From NCBI RefSeq assembly GCF_002140715.2, contig NZ_NGLE02000001.1, positions 3,190,001 to 3,254,000 of the forward strand: 64,000 bases of DNA, written 5' to 3'. Origin of the DNA: Enterococcus sp. 4G2_DIV0659 (lineage in GTDB: Bacteria > Bacillota > Bacilli > Lactobacillales > Enterococcaceae). The position numbers and the translations under genes are program-made. The notes below the pieces were generated by a model. It had not been told where the DNA came from. It was given only the letters and a program-made list of their open reading frames with translations, and did not search any database. Shown here one piece after another: positions 44,114-53,428 of this stretch; position 1 is the first letter of the stretch; every line of letters starts with the position of its first letter.

Positions 44114-44185
44114 AAAATGCAAAGACTAATGTAAAAGTAACTCTAAGAAATAACTAGGAGTCGCTTTTACTCCCATAAATTTTTA

Positions 44186-44232
44186 GGGAACTGAGAGATA
44201 ACTTTTTAGAGTTATTTCTCAGTTCCCTTTTT
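44186..44232. terminator. bidirectional terminator
   Basis: GGGAACTGAGAGATAACT (44186-44203) pairs with the arm ending at 44227, followed by T6. It serves the HD gene and the convergent MATE gene. Confidence 0.85.
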
Positions 44233-44238
44233 TATTAT

Positions 44239-45582
44239 TTAGGAAGTGGTAGTTTCTAACTGTTTCAGTCGCTTAACCGCTTTGAAATAAGAAGCAAGTA
44301 AAACGATAACTGAACCTGCCCAAGCAAGTGGAGAGGCTAAAGCAGCTCCGAGAAAACCAAGTGAGGCAGTCAATGTAACTGCGGCAAACGAACGCATTAC
44401 TAGCTCCATTAAGCCAGCTAATGTAGGAATCGCACTTTGACCAAGACCTTGAAGTGTGTACCGTATAATAAATAAAATTGCTAATAGCCAGTACATACTG
44501 CCATTGACATTAAAATAAATTTGAGAGAGGTTTAGTACTTGTGTTTCTTTTGCACTAACAAAAAGAGTGACTAAATTTTGTCCAAATAACACAACAATTC
44601 CACCAGCTAATAAACTAAACCCAATACTCATAATCAAACACTGATTAACACCTTGTAAGATACGTTTGTATTTTTTTGCCCCATAGTTTTGAGCGGTAAA
44701 GGTTGCCATGGCAATGCCAAAAGACATCATTGGCTGTGTTGCAAATTGTTCAATTTTTCCAGAGGCTGCTTGTGCCGCAACAACATCTGTGCCGAGACTA
44801 TTCAATGCTGCTTGCAAAATAATTGCCCCGATAGCGATAATAGACGATTGGAAGGCCATCGGTAATGAAATGTTTAAATGTGATTTAAATTCGTGTCGAT
44901 CGATAGAAAAATCTTTTTTACGCAACTGAAGATTAGGAATTTTCCATCGAATATAAATGACACATAAAATACTTGAAATAACTTGAGCGGTTACGGTTGC
45001 AATACCAGCACCAGCCACGCCCATATGGAAATTGATGATCAAAATTAGATCTAAAACAACATTGATGATGCTTGCAATGATTAGAAAAAGAAGAGGTGTT
45101 CGACTATCTCCTAAAGCTCGAATCACGTTGGAAAGTAAATTAAACGCCATTGCAGCAAAAATCCCTAGGAAAATAATCGATATAAATACTTGTGCATCGT
45201 CAATAATTTCTTTTGGCGTTTGCATTAGTTCCAGCATTGGATGAACAAAAAGCAAACTAAGGATAGTTAAAAAGACGGTTACAATACCGCTGATGATAAT
45301 TCCTGTTGCAAAACTTTTTTTCACGCCTCGATAATCTTGCGCACCAAAACGTTGGGAGGTTAAAATTGAAAGCCCAGCCGTTAAACCTTGCGCAAATCCA
45401 ATAATTAAAAAAGTAATACTTCCAGTAGAACCAACAGCTGCTAATGCATCTTTTCCTAATGTTTGTCCTACAATAATCATATCAGCCATATTATAAAATT
45501 GTTGAAAGATATTGCCAATCAATAAAGGGATGGTGAAAAGAAAAATAAGCTTTGCAGGATTGCCATGTGTTAAATCTTTCAA
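44239..45582 (-). CDS. MATE-family multidrug/metabolite efflux transporter
   Basis: Transporter of 447 residues with 12 predicted helices in two MatE halves. It begins LKDLTHGNPAKLIFLFTIPLLIGNIFQQFYNMADMIIVG, a typical N-terminus. The start is probably TTG at 45582, eight bases after AAAGGA. The ATG at 45591 overlaps that site, and the remaining upstream frame is unlike coding sequence. The exported substrate is unknown. It is monocistronic. Confidence 0.9.
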   Translation of the reverse strand: MKDLTHGNPAKLIFLFTIPLLIGNIFQQFYNMADMIIVGQTLGKDALAAVGSTGSITFLIIGFAQGLTAGLSILTSQRFGAQDYRGVKKSFATGIIISGIVTVFLTILSLLFVHPMLELMQTPKEIIDDAQVFISIIFLGIFAAMAFNLLSNVIRALGDSRTPLLFLIIASIINVVLDLILIINFHMGVAGAGIATVTAQVISSILCVIYIRWKIPNLQLRKKDFSIDRHEFKSHLNISLPMAFQSSIIAIGAIILQAALNSLGTDVVAAQAASGKIEQFATQPMMSFGIAMATFTAQNYGAKKYKRILQGVNQCLIMSIGFSLLAGGIVVLFGQNLVTLFVSAKETQVLNLSQIYFNVNGSMYWLLAILFIIRYTLQGLGQSAIPTLAGLMELVMRSFAAVTLTASLGFLGAALASPLAWAGSVIVLLASYFKAVKRLKQLETTTS

Positions 45583-45771
45583 GGAAAACATCCTTTCATA
45601 AAAAAACAAGAATCGACCAGTAAATGTTAAATAATAGTATAAAAATTTCCTATTCATAGTAGCACAATTTTGATGATTTGCAAGTGCTTTATTAGAAAGA
45701 TTAGAGGGAGAGGAAAAGAAGAAAAAAATTATCGTGTGAGTCAGTTCTTTCTCGTTTCTTTTCATAAAAAT

Positions 45772-45780
45772 TGTTATAAT
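45772..45780 (+). promoter_or_regulatory. extended -10 of the CLC gene
   Basis: TGTTATAAT (45772-45780). The leader to 45847 shows no fluoride riboswitch signature. Confidence 0.55.
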
Positions 45781-45846
45781 TGATCATCATAGATTTAAGA
45801 AGTGGTATGATAGAATCATTGATTGATTTTAAGAGGAGTTGAGAGA

Positions 45847-47123
45847 ATGAAAAGTGAGCGATTTAAACCAATCAAAATAGGCCTATATATGATTAAATGG
45901 CTAATAATCGCATCAGTGATTGGCGTATTAATGGGAAGCTTGTCAGCATTTTTTTGAAAAGTTTAGATAGCGTAACGCAAATACGTTTAGATAATCCTTG
46001 GCTATTATTTTTACTACCGATAAGTGGAGCTATTTTTGCATTCTTATATCAAACATTCGGTAAAAATGCTATAAAAGGAAATAACCTTGTCATAGACCAA
46101 GCCAATGGAGAGCAAGAACATATTCCGTTAAGGATGATTCCGTTGACTTTATTTGGCACAATTACAACCCATCTATTTGGCGGTTCTGTTGGACGAGAAG
46201 GAACAGCTGTACAGATGGGAGGAACCGTGGCAGATGCAGTAGGTAGACTGTTTCGGTTGAGTAAGCTAGAAAGAGAAATCGTGATTATTAGTGGAATAAG
46301 TGCTGGTTTTAGTTCTGTATTTGGAACACCTTTAGCCGGAACTATTTTTGGTTTAGAGGTGTTGGTGATTGGTCGATTGAGATCGGATGCTCTTTTTCCG
46401 AGTTTTTTTGCTGCATTTTTTGCAAATATGGTGACCGAATCTTTTGGTGTGACCCATACACATTATAATATGGGGGGGATTCCAAGCTGGTCTTTGATTT
46501 TATTTGTTAAACTTATCATTGCTGGTATTTGTTTTGGGCTTGCAGGTTGGTTATTTAGTCGCTCAATTGTCTATTTAAAAAAGATTTACGCACAGTGGAT
46601 TGACAATGTTGTTTTGCGTAATTTTGTAGGTGGAGTGATTGTGGTGGCCGCTGTTTTTATTTTGCAAACACAGCGTTATTTAGGCTTAAGTTTACCATTA
46701 TTAAAAGATGCTTTTAGTGGAGAGGCTTTTTGGTTTGATTTTCTTGGTAAGCTCTTTTTTACAGTGTTGTCTTTAGGCGCAGGGTTTCAAGGAGGAGAAG
46801 TCACTCCTTTATTTGAAATAGGCGCGACGTTAGGGAGTAGTTTAGCAGTGCTTCTCCATCTTTCGATTCCATTTTTAGCTGGTTTAGGTTTTATTGGTGT
46901 TTTTTCAGGAGCAACGAATACCCCGATTGCTTGTTTTATTATGGGAATTGAGTTATTTGGTAGTGAAGCGGCTTTATATTTATTTATGATTTGTTTGATT
47001 AGTTATATGTGTTCGGGAAACGCAGGCATTTATTCTGCACAAAAAATAGAAGTAGAAAAAGGGGATTTATTCTTGCCGATTTGGATGAATTGGAAAAATA
47101 AAAATAGAGAACCTAAGCTATAG
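45847..47123 (+). CDS. CLC-family antiporter, probably CLC-F fluoride type, with apparent -1 frameshift
   Basis: From the ATG at 45847 (GAGGAG upstream) the frame encodes a first helix ending SLSAFF and hits TGA in a T7 run (45949-45955). One added T gives SAFFLKSLDSVTQ and continues for 425 residues, the normal length. The conserved loop is GSVGREGTAVQMGG with the gating Glu. GREGT instead of the chloride-type GREGP, and GGEVTPLFEIGA, suggest the fluoride/proton CLC-F branch. The coding remainder is intact, so a read error or slippage is likely. Confidence 0.82.
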
Positions 47124-47168
47124 AATTATCTTCTTAGGCTGTGGTAGACTAGTAAATGAGGTGAAGGC

Positions 47169-47447
47169 ATGAAAGATTATCAATATCCTTTAGATTTAGA
47201 CTGGACAACTGACGAAATGGTGATTGTTACAAACATGTGGTCAGCGGTGGAAGAAGCCAATGAGACTGGTATCGATACAACTGTTTTTTTGGCTAAATAC
47301 AAACAATTTAAAACTGTAGTGAAAAGTATCGGTGAAGAAAAACGTTTAGGAAATGAATTTCAAAAAGCATCAGGTTACTCACTGTATCGAACGGTTCAAC
47401 AAGCGAAAAAGCAAGAGTCGGGTAGATTAAAACTGGGAGCTGATTAA
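47169..47447 (+). CDS. UPF0223 family protein
   Basis: Soluble 92-residue protein beginning MKDYQYPLDLDWTTDEMVIV and ending in a helical GEEKRLGNEFQKASGYSLYRTVQ stretch, the hallmark of UPF0223 (Bacillus YktA). Function unknown. GAGGTGAAGG precedes the ATG at 47169. The inositol-phosphatase gene starts 2 nt after its stop, so they are one operon. Confidence 0.9.
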   Translation: MKDYQYPLDLDWTTDEMVIVTNMWSAVEEANETGIDTTVFLAKYKQFKTVVKSIGEEKRLGNEFQKASGYSLYRTVQQAKKQESGRLKLGAD

Positions 47448-47448
47448 A

Positions 47449-48222
47449 ATGACAACGGAAAAAATGATCATTGAAATCAAAGAATGGCTAAAAGAAGCAG
47501 CAGGTTATATAAAGGTAAGCTTGACAAATGAATTAAGTATTTCACAAAAATCTGGACGAACAGATTTAGTAACAAATATCGATGAAGAGACCCAAGCTTT
47601 TTTTATCAAGAAAATTAAAGAGCACTATCCGAATGATCGGATTTTGGCAGAAGAGAAAGGGTTTAACAAGATTGATTCTCTAGCAGGACGTGTCTGGATT
47701 ATTGATCCCATTGATGGGACAATGAATTTTGTCATGGAACAAGAGAATTTTTGTATTATGATTGCTGTGTTTGAAGAAGGACAGGGGCAATTAGGCTTTA
47801 TTTATGATGTGATGCAGGACGAGTTGTATTGGGGTGGTAAGCATCTAGGTGTAATGTGCAATGACGAAAAGGTAGATCCCCCTAAAGATGCACGTTTATC
47901 CGAGGGTCTTATTGGAATGAATGCCTATATGTATGGTGAAAATATTTACTCAGCAAAAGAGATCGGACACGCAAGCATGGGTGTTAGGATTAGCGGGTGT
48001 GCAGGTATTGAATTGATTGCCATGCTAAAAGGAAATCATATTGGTTATGTTTCTAATTTGAGTCCATGGGATTATGCGGCTGGCTTGGTTTTACTAGATG
48101 AATGCAATTTTAAGTATTCTACTATAGAAGGAAGTCCGCTTTCATTTTCTGGAAGAGAATATTTTTTAGCAGCAACTCCTCATGCGTATAAAGAGATTCA
48201 AGAAAGATTTATTTTAAAATAG
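47449..48222 (+). CDS. inositol monophosphatase family protein
   Basis: Mg-dependent phosphatase of 257 residues. Metal ligands are E68/E69 in AEEKG, D86, D89 in IDPIDGTMNF, and the Asp of SPWDYAAG. Possible substrates are inositol phosphate, NADP or PAP-like molecules, as for Bacillus YktC. It is the second gene of the UPF0223 operon. Confidence 0.9.
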   Translation: MTTEKMIIEIKEWLKEAAGYIKVSLTNELSISQKSGRTDLVTNIDEETQAFFIKKIKEHYPNDRILAEEKGFNKIDSLAGRVWIIDPIDGTMNFVMEQENFCIMIAVFEEGQGQLGFIYDVMQDELYWGGKHLGVMCNDEKVDPPKDARLSEGLIGMNAYMYGENIYSAKEIGHASMGVRISGCAGIELIAMLKGNHIGYVSNLSPWDYAAGLVLLDECNFKYSTIEGSPLSFSGREYFLAATPHAYKEIQERFILK

Positions 48223-48334
48223 ATAAAAAAGTTGCTTTATCAGTTTAAGTATGTTAGATTTTCAAAAAATAGCAAAAAAATATGAAATTTTCATGATTTT
48301 TGCAAGCTTTAGACTATATTTCATGAAAAAAGTT

Positions 48335-48343
48335 TGTTATAAT
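48335..48343 (+). promoter_or_regulatory. typA extended -10
   Basis: TGTTATAAT (48335-48343), 60 nt before the TTG start codon. Confidence 0.6.
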
Positions 48344-48402
48344 AAACAGTCGGATTTTATATGAACAAGTGACGTAAGGCAAAAGGATAAGGAGCAATTA
48401 CA

Positions 48403-50238
48403 TTGAAATACAGAGAAGATATTAGAAACGTAGCAATTATCGCCCACGTTGACCATGGGAAAACAACATTAGTGGATGAACTTTTAAAACAATCAGATAC
48501 TTTAGACGGACACACACAATTACAAGAACGTGCGATGGATTCAAACGCTATTGAAAGCGAACGCGGAATCACGATCTTGGCCAAAAATACAGCGGTTGAT
48601 TACAACGGCACTCGTATTAATATTTTAGATACACCTGGACACGCGGACTTCGGTGGTGAAGTAGAACGTATCATGAAAATGGTAGACGGCGTAGTTTTAG
48701 TTGTTGATGCCTATGAAGGAACAATGCCTCAAACACGTTTTGTATTGAAAAAAGCATTGGAACAAAAAGTAACACCAATCGTTGTGGTAAACAAAATTGA
48801 CAAACCATCAGCACGTCCTGAGCACGTGGTTGATGAGGTCTTAGAATTATTCATCGAATTAGGTGCAGATGATGATCAATTGGATTTCCCTGTTGTTTAT
48901 GCATCAGCTTTAAATGGTACGTCAAGTGATTCGGATAATCCAGAAGATCAAGAACCAACAATGGCACCAATCTTTGATCAAATTATTAAACACGTGCCAG
49001 CACCAATTGATAATTCAGACGAACCCTTACAATTCCAAGTATCATTGTTAGACTACAATGATTACGTAGGACGTATTGGTATTGGTCGTGTTTTCCGCGG
49101 AACAATGAAAGTTGGCGATCAAGTTGCTTTAATGAAATTAGATGGCAGCGTGAAAAATTTCCGTGTTACAAAAATCTTTGGTTTCTTTGGGTTGCAACGT
49201 GTTGAAATCAATGAAGCAAAAGCTGGTGATTTAATTGCCGTTTCTGGTATGGAAGACATCTTTGTTGGTGAGACAGTTGCTGACGTAGCACACCAAGAAG
49301 CTTTGCCAATCTTGCATATTGATGAACCAACATTACAAATGACATTTTTAGTGAATAACTCTCCATTTGCTGGTCGTGAAGGTAAATTCGTGACAGCTCG
49401 TAAAATTGAAGAACGTTTAATGGCAGAATTACAAACAGACGTATCATTACTTGTAGAACCAATTGGGCCAGATTGTTGGACAGTATCCGGTCGTGGAGAA
49501 CTTCATTTATCTATCTTAATTGAGAATATGCGTCGTGAAGGATATGAGTTGCAAGTATCACGTCCAGAAGTTATTGAACGTGAAATTGAAGGTGTAAAAT
49601 GCGAACCGTTTGAACGTGTTCAAATTGACACGCCAGAAGAGTATATGGGTAGTGTAATTGAGTCATTAAGCCAACGTAAAGGTGAAATGCAAGATATGAT
49701 TCATACTGGAAATGGTCAAATTCGCTTGATTTTCTTAGCACCAGCTCGTGGTTTGATTGGTTATACGACTGAGTTTTTATCAATGACTCGTGGATACGGA
49801 ATCATGCACCACACATTCGACCAATATTTACCAATGATTCAAGGAACAATTGGCGGACGTCATCAAGGCGCGTTGGTTTCAATCGATACTGGTAAAGCAA
49901 CTACTTACAGTATTATGAGTATTGAAGAACGTGGCACCGTCTTTGTAGAGCCTACAACAGATGTTTACGAAGGAATGATTATCGGTGAAAACAACCGTGA
50001 TAATGACTTGACTGTAAACATTACAAGAGCAAAACAAATGACTAACGTTCGTTCTGCTAATAAAGACCAAACATCTGTAATCAAAAAAGCAAAAATCCTT
50101 ACATTAGAAGAATCATTAGAATTCTTGAATGAAGATGAATATTGTGAAGTAACACCAGAAAGCATTCGTTTAAGAAAACAAATTCTTAACAAAAACGAAC
50201 GTGAAAAAGCAAGTAAAAAGAAAAAAGTAGCTGAATAA
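48403..50238 (+). CDS. typA: translational GTPase TypA/BipA
   Basis: Ribosome-binding GTPase of 611 residues for 50S assembly and stress growth. G1 AHVDHGKT is at 14-21, with [13 protein letters not shown] and NKID downstream. The C-terminal BipA domain includes [13 protein letters not shown]. The start is TTG at 48403, with AAGGAG eight bases upstream; no ATG is suitable. Its promoter is upstream and a strong terminator follows. Confidence 0.96.
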   Translation: MKYREDIRNVAIIAHVDHGKTTLVDELLKQSDTLDGHTQLQERAMDSNAIESERGITILAKNTAVDYNGTRINILDTPGHADFGGEVERIMKMVDGVVLVVDAYEGTMPQTRFVLKKALEQKVTPIVVVNKIDKPSARPEHVVDEVLELFIELGADDDQLDFPVVYASALNGTSSDSDNPEDQEPTMAPIFDQIIKHVPAPIDNSDEPLQFQVSLLDYNDYVGRIGIGRVFRGTMKVGDQVALMKLDGSVKNFRVTKIFGFFGLQRVEINEAKAGDLIAVSGMEDIFVGETVADVAHQEALPILHIDEPTLQMTFLVNNSPFAGREGKFVTARKIEERLMAELQTDVSLLVEPIGPDCWTVSGRGELHLSILIENMRREGYELQVSRPEVIEREIEGVKCEPFERVQIDTPEEYMGSVIESLSQRKGEMQDMIHTGNGQIRLIFLAPARGLIGYTTEFLSMTRGYGIMHHTFDQYLPMIQGTIGGRHQGALVSIDTGKATTYSIMSIEERGTVFVEPTTDVYEGMIIGENNRDNDLTVNITRAKQMTNVRSANKDQTSVIKKAKILTLEESLEFLNEDEYCEVTPESIRLRKQILNKNEREKASKKKKVAE

Positions 50239-50359
50239 ACAAACCATTTAAACGTTCAAGCGATTTTATTTTGTTGATGAAAATGGTTGAAGAGAGGTTG
50301 AGAAAAAGTGCTGATTTTCGAAGAAGTTACTTTTTTCTCATCGTTTATTCGACTTGAGA

Positions 50360-50402
50360 GAGTGAAACAAAACTGATTTTTAGTTTTGTTTCACTCTTTT
50401 TG
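50360..50402 (+). terminator. typA terminator
   Basis: GAGTGAAACAAAACT (50360-50374) pairs with AGTTTTGTTTCACTC (50382-50396), followed by T. Confidence 0.9.
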
Positions 50403-50542
50403 TGGATAACTACTGATGAATTATGGATAAAAATGCGTAGTTTATTATTAGAAGGCTTAATTTAAAAGGATTTTGGTTCTGAATGGGAAAAAGAAAAAGT
50501 TTCACACGAAGTGAATTGTTTCACGCTAAACCTTGCCCCCTC

Positions 50543-50571
50543 TTGAATTGGCTTATAGTGCATGCTAAAAT
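50543..50571 (+). promoter_or_regulatory. recQ promoter
   Basis: TTGAAT (50543-50548), 17-nt spacer, TAAAAT (50566-50571) with an extended TG. Upstream (50499-50524), TTTCAC occurs twice around an AAGTGAA, a possible regulator site. Confidence 0.6.
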
Positions 50572-50603
50572 AGCAACCAGACACAAAGAATGGAGCGGAC
50601 TTC

Positions 50604-52379
50604 ATGATTGACATAAAGAATTTATTAAAAGAAAAATTTGGATACGATGAATTTCGCCATGGGCAAGAAGAGATTATCAATCATGTGTTAAACAAAGAGA
50701 ACGTTTTGGGAATTATGCCGACTGGCGGGGGAAAATCGATCTGTTATCAATTGCCAGCACTGATATTGGAAAATTTGACCTTGGTTATTTCTCCGTTGAT
50801 TTCGTTAATGAAAGATCAAGTTGATGCGTTGAATATGATGGGAATTCCTGCAACATTTATTAATAGTACAATTTCACAACAAGAAATGAATAAGCGCGTG
50901 CAAATGGCTGTTAATCGTGAAGTAAAACTTTTATATGTAGCACCTGAACGCTTAGAATCATTTGATTTTCAACAGCTGTTGTTACATGTGCCAATTGATT
51001 TATTAGCAGTAGATGAGGCGCATTGTATTTCACAGTGGGGGCACGATTTTCGACCAAGTTATTTACGATTAGCTGAGATTATCGAACAATTCCAGCAGCA
51101 ACCTGCTGTAATTGCACTGACAGCAACGGCAACACCTCAAGTAGCAGAGGACATTATTCAACAATTACATATTCCGACAAGCAATCAAGTTCAAACAGGG
51201 TTTGCTCGTGAAAACTTGGCATTTCAAGTGATCAAAGATCAAAATCGAGATGTATTTCTATTAGAATATTTAAAATTGAATAAAGATCAATCTGGCATTG
51301 TTTATGCAAGTACCAGAAAAGAAGTTGAACGAATTTATCATTTACTAAAAAGTAAAAAAATATCAGTGGGCATGTATCATGGAGGGATGAGTGAAAAGAG
51401 TCGTAATGACAATCAAGAACAATTTTTATTCGATCAATTGCAAGTAATGGTTGCTACGAATGCATTTGGAATGGGGATTAATAAAAGTAATGTTCGTTTT
51501 GTGATTCACGCTCAAATCCCTGGGAACATTGAATCTTATTATCAAGAAGCAGGTCGAGCAGGCAGAGATGGTTTGCCAAGTGATGCTATTTTACTATATG
51601 CGCCTCAGGATTTACAAATCCAACAATTCTTTATTGATCAATCAGAGATGATCATTGACTATAAACAAAAAGAGTATATGAAGTTAAGAGAAATGTCTCA
51701 GTATGCGAATGCACAGATGTGTCTGCAAAAGTTTATTTTAAGATACTTTGGTGAAAAAGGTTCAGATTGCGGGCGCTGTTCAAATTGCTTAGATGAACGG
51801 GAATTAGTGGATATTACAGTAGATGTTCAAAAAGTGCTATCTTGTGTAAAACGAATGGGAGAAAAATTCGGTAAAGGCTTAGTAGGAAAAGTGTTGACTG
51901 GGTCAAAGGATCAAAAAATTGACCAATGGCATTTCGACCGTTTACCCACGTATGGCTTATTAAAAGATCGGACCCAAAAAGAAGTCAACCAATTGATTGA
52001 TTATCTCACTGCAGAACGATACTTACATCCTTCAGACGGACAATATCCGTTGCTTTCAGTTTCTCAAACAGGTGTTCAAGTTCTCTTAGGGAAACAATCA
52101 GTATTTCGAAAAGAAGACCAACGTGTGCGTAAAGTTGTTGTAAATGATGGTCTTTTTGAACATTTGAGAGCATTACGTATGGATTTGGCTCAAGAAGCGG
52201 GAGTACCTCCGTACTTGATTTTTTCTGATAGTACATTAAAGGAAATGTGTGAAAAATTGCCTAAAAGTTCCATACACTTGCTGCAAGTAAAAGGTGTGGG
52301 TCAGAACAAACTAGACAAATACGGACAACAATTTTTAGAAGCGATTGACAAGTTTGAACAGACGATGGATAAAGAATAA
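50604..52379 (+). CDS. recQ: ATP-dependent DNA helicase RecQ
   Basis: 3'-5' helicase of 591 residues. Walker A TGGGKS is at 40-45, DEAH at 137-140 with the RecQ loop CISQWGHDFRPSY, and motif VI is QEAGRAGRDG. A zinc-binding C-rich segment (FGEKGSDCGRCSNC), winged helix and C-terminal HRDC-like region follow. GGAGCGG precedes the ATG at 50604. Full-length and monocistronic. Confidence 0.95.
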   Translation: MIDIKNLLKEKFGYDEFRHGQEEIINHVLNKENVLGIMPTGGGKSICYQLPALILENLTLVISPLISLMKDQVDALNMMGIPATFINSTISQQEMNKRVQMAVNREVKLLYVAPERLESFDFQQLLLHVPIDLLAVDEAHCISQWGHDFRPSYLRLAEIIEQFQQQPAVIALTATATPQVAEDIIQQLHIPTSNQVQTGFARENLAFQVIKDQNRDVFLLEYLKLNKDQSGIVYASTRKEVERIYHLLKSKKISVGMYHGGMSEKSRNDNQEQFLFDQLQVMVATNAFGMGINKSNVRFVIHAQIPGNIESYYQEAGRAGRDGLPSDAILLYAPQDLQIQQFFIDQSEMIIDYKQKEYMKLREMSQYANAQMCLQKFILRYFGEKGSDCGRCSNCLDERELVDITVDVQKVLSCVKRMGEKFGKGLVGKVLTGSKDQKIDQWHFDRLPTYGLLKDRTQKEVNQLIDYLTAERYLHPSDGQYPLLSVSQTGVQVLLGKQSVFRKEDQRVRKVVVNDGLFEHLRALRMDLAQEAGVPPYLIFSDSTLKEMCEKLPKSSIHLLQVKGVGQNKLDKYGQQFLEAIDKFEQTMDKE

Positions 52380-52449
52380 AAGACAAAAATATCAATCATT
52401 GAAAAATAACCAAACAGTCTTTTTACTTAAAGGGTACTTAAATTCAGAA

Positions 52450-52625
52450 AAGAGCGGGACAAACGAAAAATCAGTTTTGTTTGTCTCGCTCTTTAAATCC
52501 AAATAAACGGCTAGAAAAAACCAGCTACTAGGCTGTGCTTCCTGTACAATCTTAGTGCCAAAGTGCTAGGCGTTCAAGGCTTCGGAAATAAGCTGAGCAC
52601 TATTATTTCGTTTTCTTTGATTTTA
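52450..52625 (+). repeat. recQ terminator fused to intergenic modular repeat
   Basis: AAGAGCGGGACAAAC (52450-52464) pairs with GTTTGTCTCGCTCTT (52479-52493) as terminator. It runs into TTTAAATCCAAATAAACGG, a variable middle part and CGGAAATAAGCTGAGC (52597-52612). These modules recur at 1-30, 31428-31590 and 34853-34960. No gene lies between this and 52776. Confidence 0.75.
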
Positions 52626-52775
52626 ATATCTAATTTTGCCTAAACATTCAATGTTCTAGCTAGTACTTTGATAGCATCTTAAAATAGATTCTGTTACTAT
52701 AGTAATAGTCTGACTATCAAATTCCAAATAGTTAGTAGTCTGTTTTCGATGGAAAACGAGTGAGGAGGAACGTAG

Positions 52776-52931
52776 ATGAAAGATGGAGCAAAAGCTGGGA
52801 TTTCTTTCGGATGTGCTCTAGCTATGGTTATTTCTTATGTGAATTGGCATAGTATATTGTGGGCTGTTTTTCATGGTTGTTTAAGTTGGTTTTACGTTAT
52901 TTATTATGCTATTGTCTATGGACTCAATTAA
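52776..52931 (+). CDS. small integral membrane protein (51 residues)
   Basis: Starts MKDGAKAGISFGCALAMVIS and continues with YVNWHSILWAVFHGCLSWFY; one or two membrane helices. A strong GAGGAGG precedes the ATG at 52776. Similar ~50-residue proteins with the SILWAxFHGxxSWFYV pattern are widespread in Lactobacillales. It is too short for many gene finders. Function unknown. Confidence 0.82.
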   Translation: MKDGAKAGISFGCALAMVISYVNWHSILWAVFHGCLSWFYVIYYAIVYGLN

Positions 52932-53083
52932 AAAATGTAAGTATTGATAATAAAATGTCGTGTGCTTGTTCAAATTAGTTGGGAAAACTAAAATTTGCTA
53001 CTTTTATTTATCCATCATTACGAAAAATTAATTTTTTTAATAGCGTGTTTTCAGAAAATTTCTGTTAAAAATAGAGCAAATTA

Positions 53084-53092
53084 TGCTATAAT
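53084..53092 (+). promoter_or_regulatory. ylaN-ftsW extended -10
   Basis: TGCTATAAT (53084-53092), 30 nt before the ylaN start. Confidence 0.6.
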
Positions 53093-53122
53093 TACATAAT
53101 TAAGATGGGAGGTTGAGTACAG

Positions 53123-53425
53123 ATGGAATCCATTTCAAAAGATTTTGCTGTTCAACTGTTAAACGAAGATGCACAAAGAATCCTGATGCTGATTCGCAAT
53201 CAAAAAAATAGTCTCTGTATTTCCCAATGTAAAGCATTTGAAGAGGTCGTAGATACACAAATGTATGGCTTCTCTCGTCAAGTGACATATGCTATCCGTT
53301 TGGGGATTTTAAGTACAAAGCAAGGGCACCAATTATTGAGCGATTTAGAAAAAGAACTCAATCAATTATATAGCGACGTTTATGAAGAAACCTTAGAAAA
53401 AAAAGAGATTGGCAAGGAGGTTTAA
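53123..53425 (+). CDS. ylaN: YlaN/UPF0358 family protein
   Basis: Soluble helical protein of 100 residues (LLNEDAQRILMLIRNQKNSLCISQCKAFEEVVDTQMYGFSRQVTYA). It matches Bacillus YlaN, linked to iron homeostasis and Fur-related control in recent work on Firmicutes. GGGAGG precedes the ATG at 53123. It lies 3 nt before ftsW, the same gene order as in Bacillus. Confidence 0.92.
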   Translation: MESISKDFAVQLLNEDAQRILMLIRNQKNSLCISQCKAFEEVVDTQMYGFSRQVTYAIRLGILSTKQGHQLLSDLEKELNQLYSDVYEETLEKKEIGKEV

Positions 53426-53428
53426 ACT

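Noticed and set aside
45583..45765. N-terminal extension of the MATE gene to 45765
   Set aside because: The added residues are Phe/Lys/Asn-rich and unlike MATE proteins; no ribosome site at that ATG, while a TTG at 45582 is well placed.
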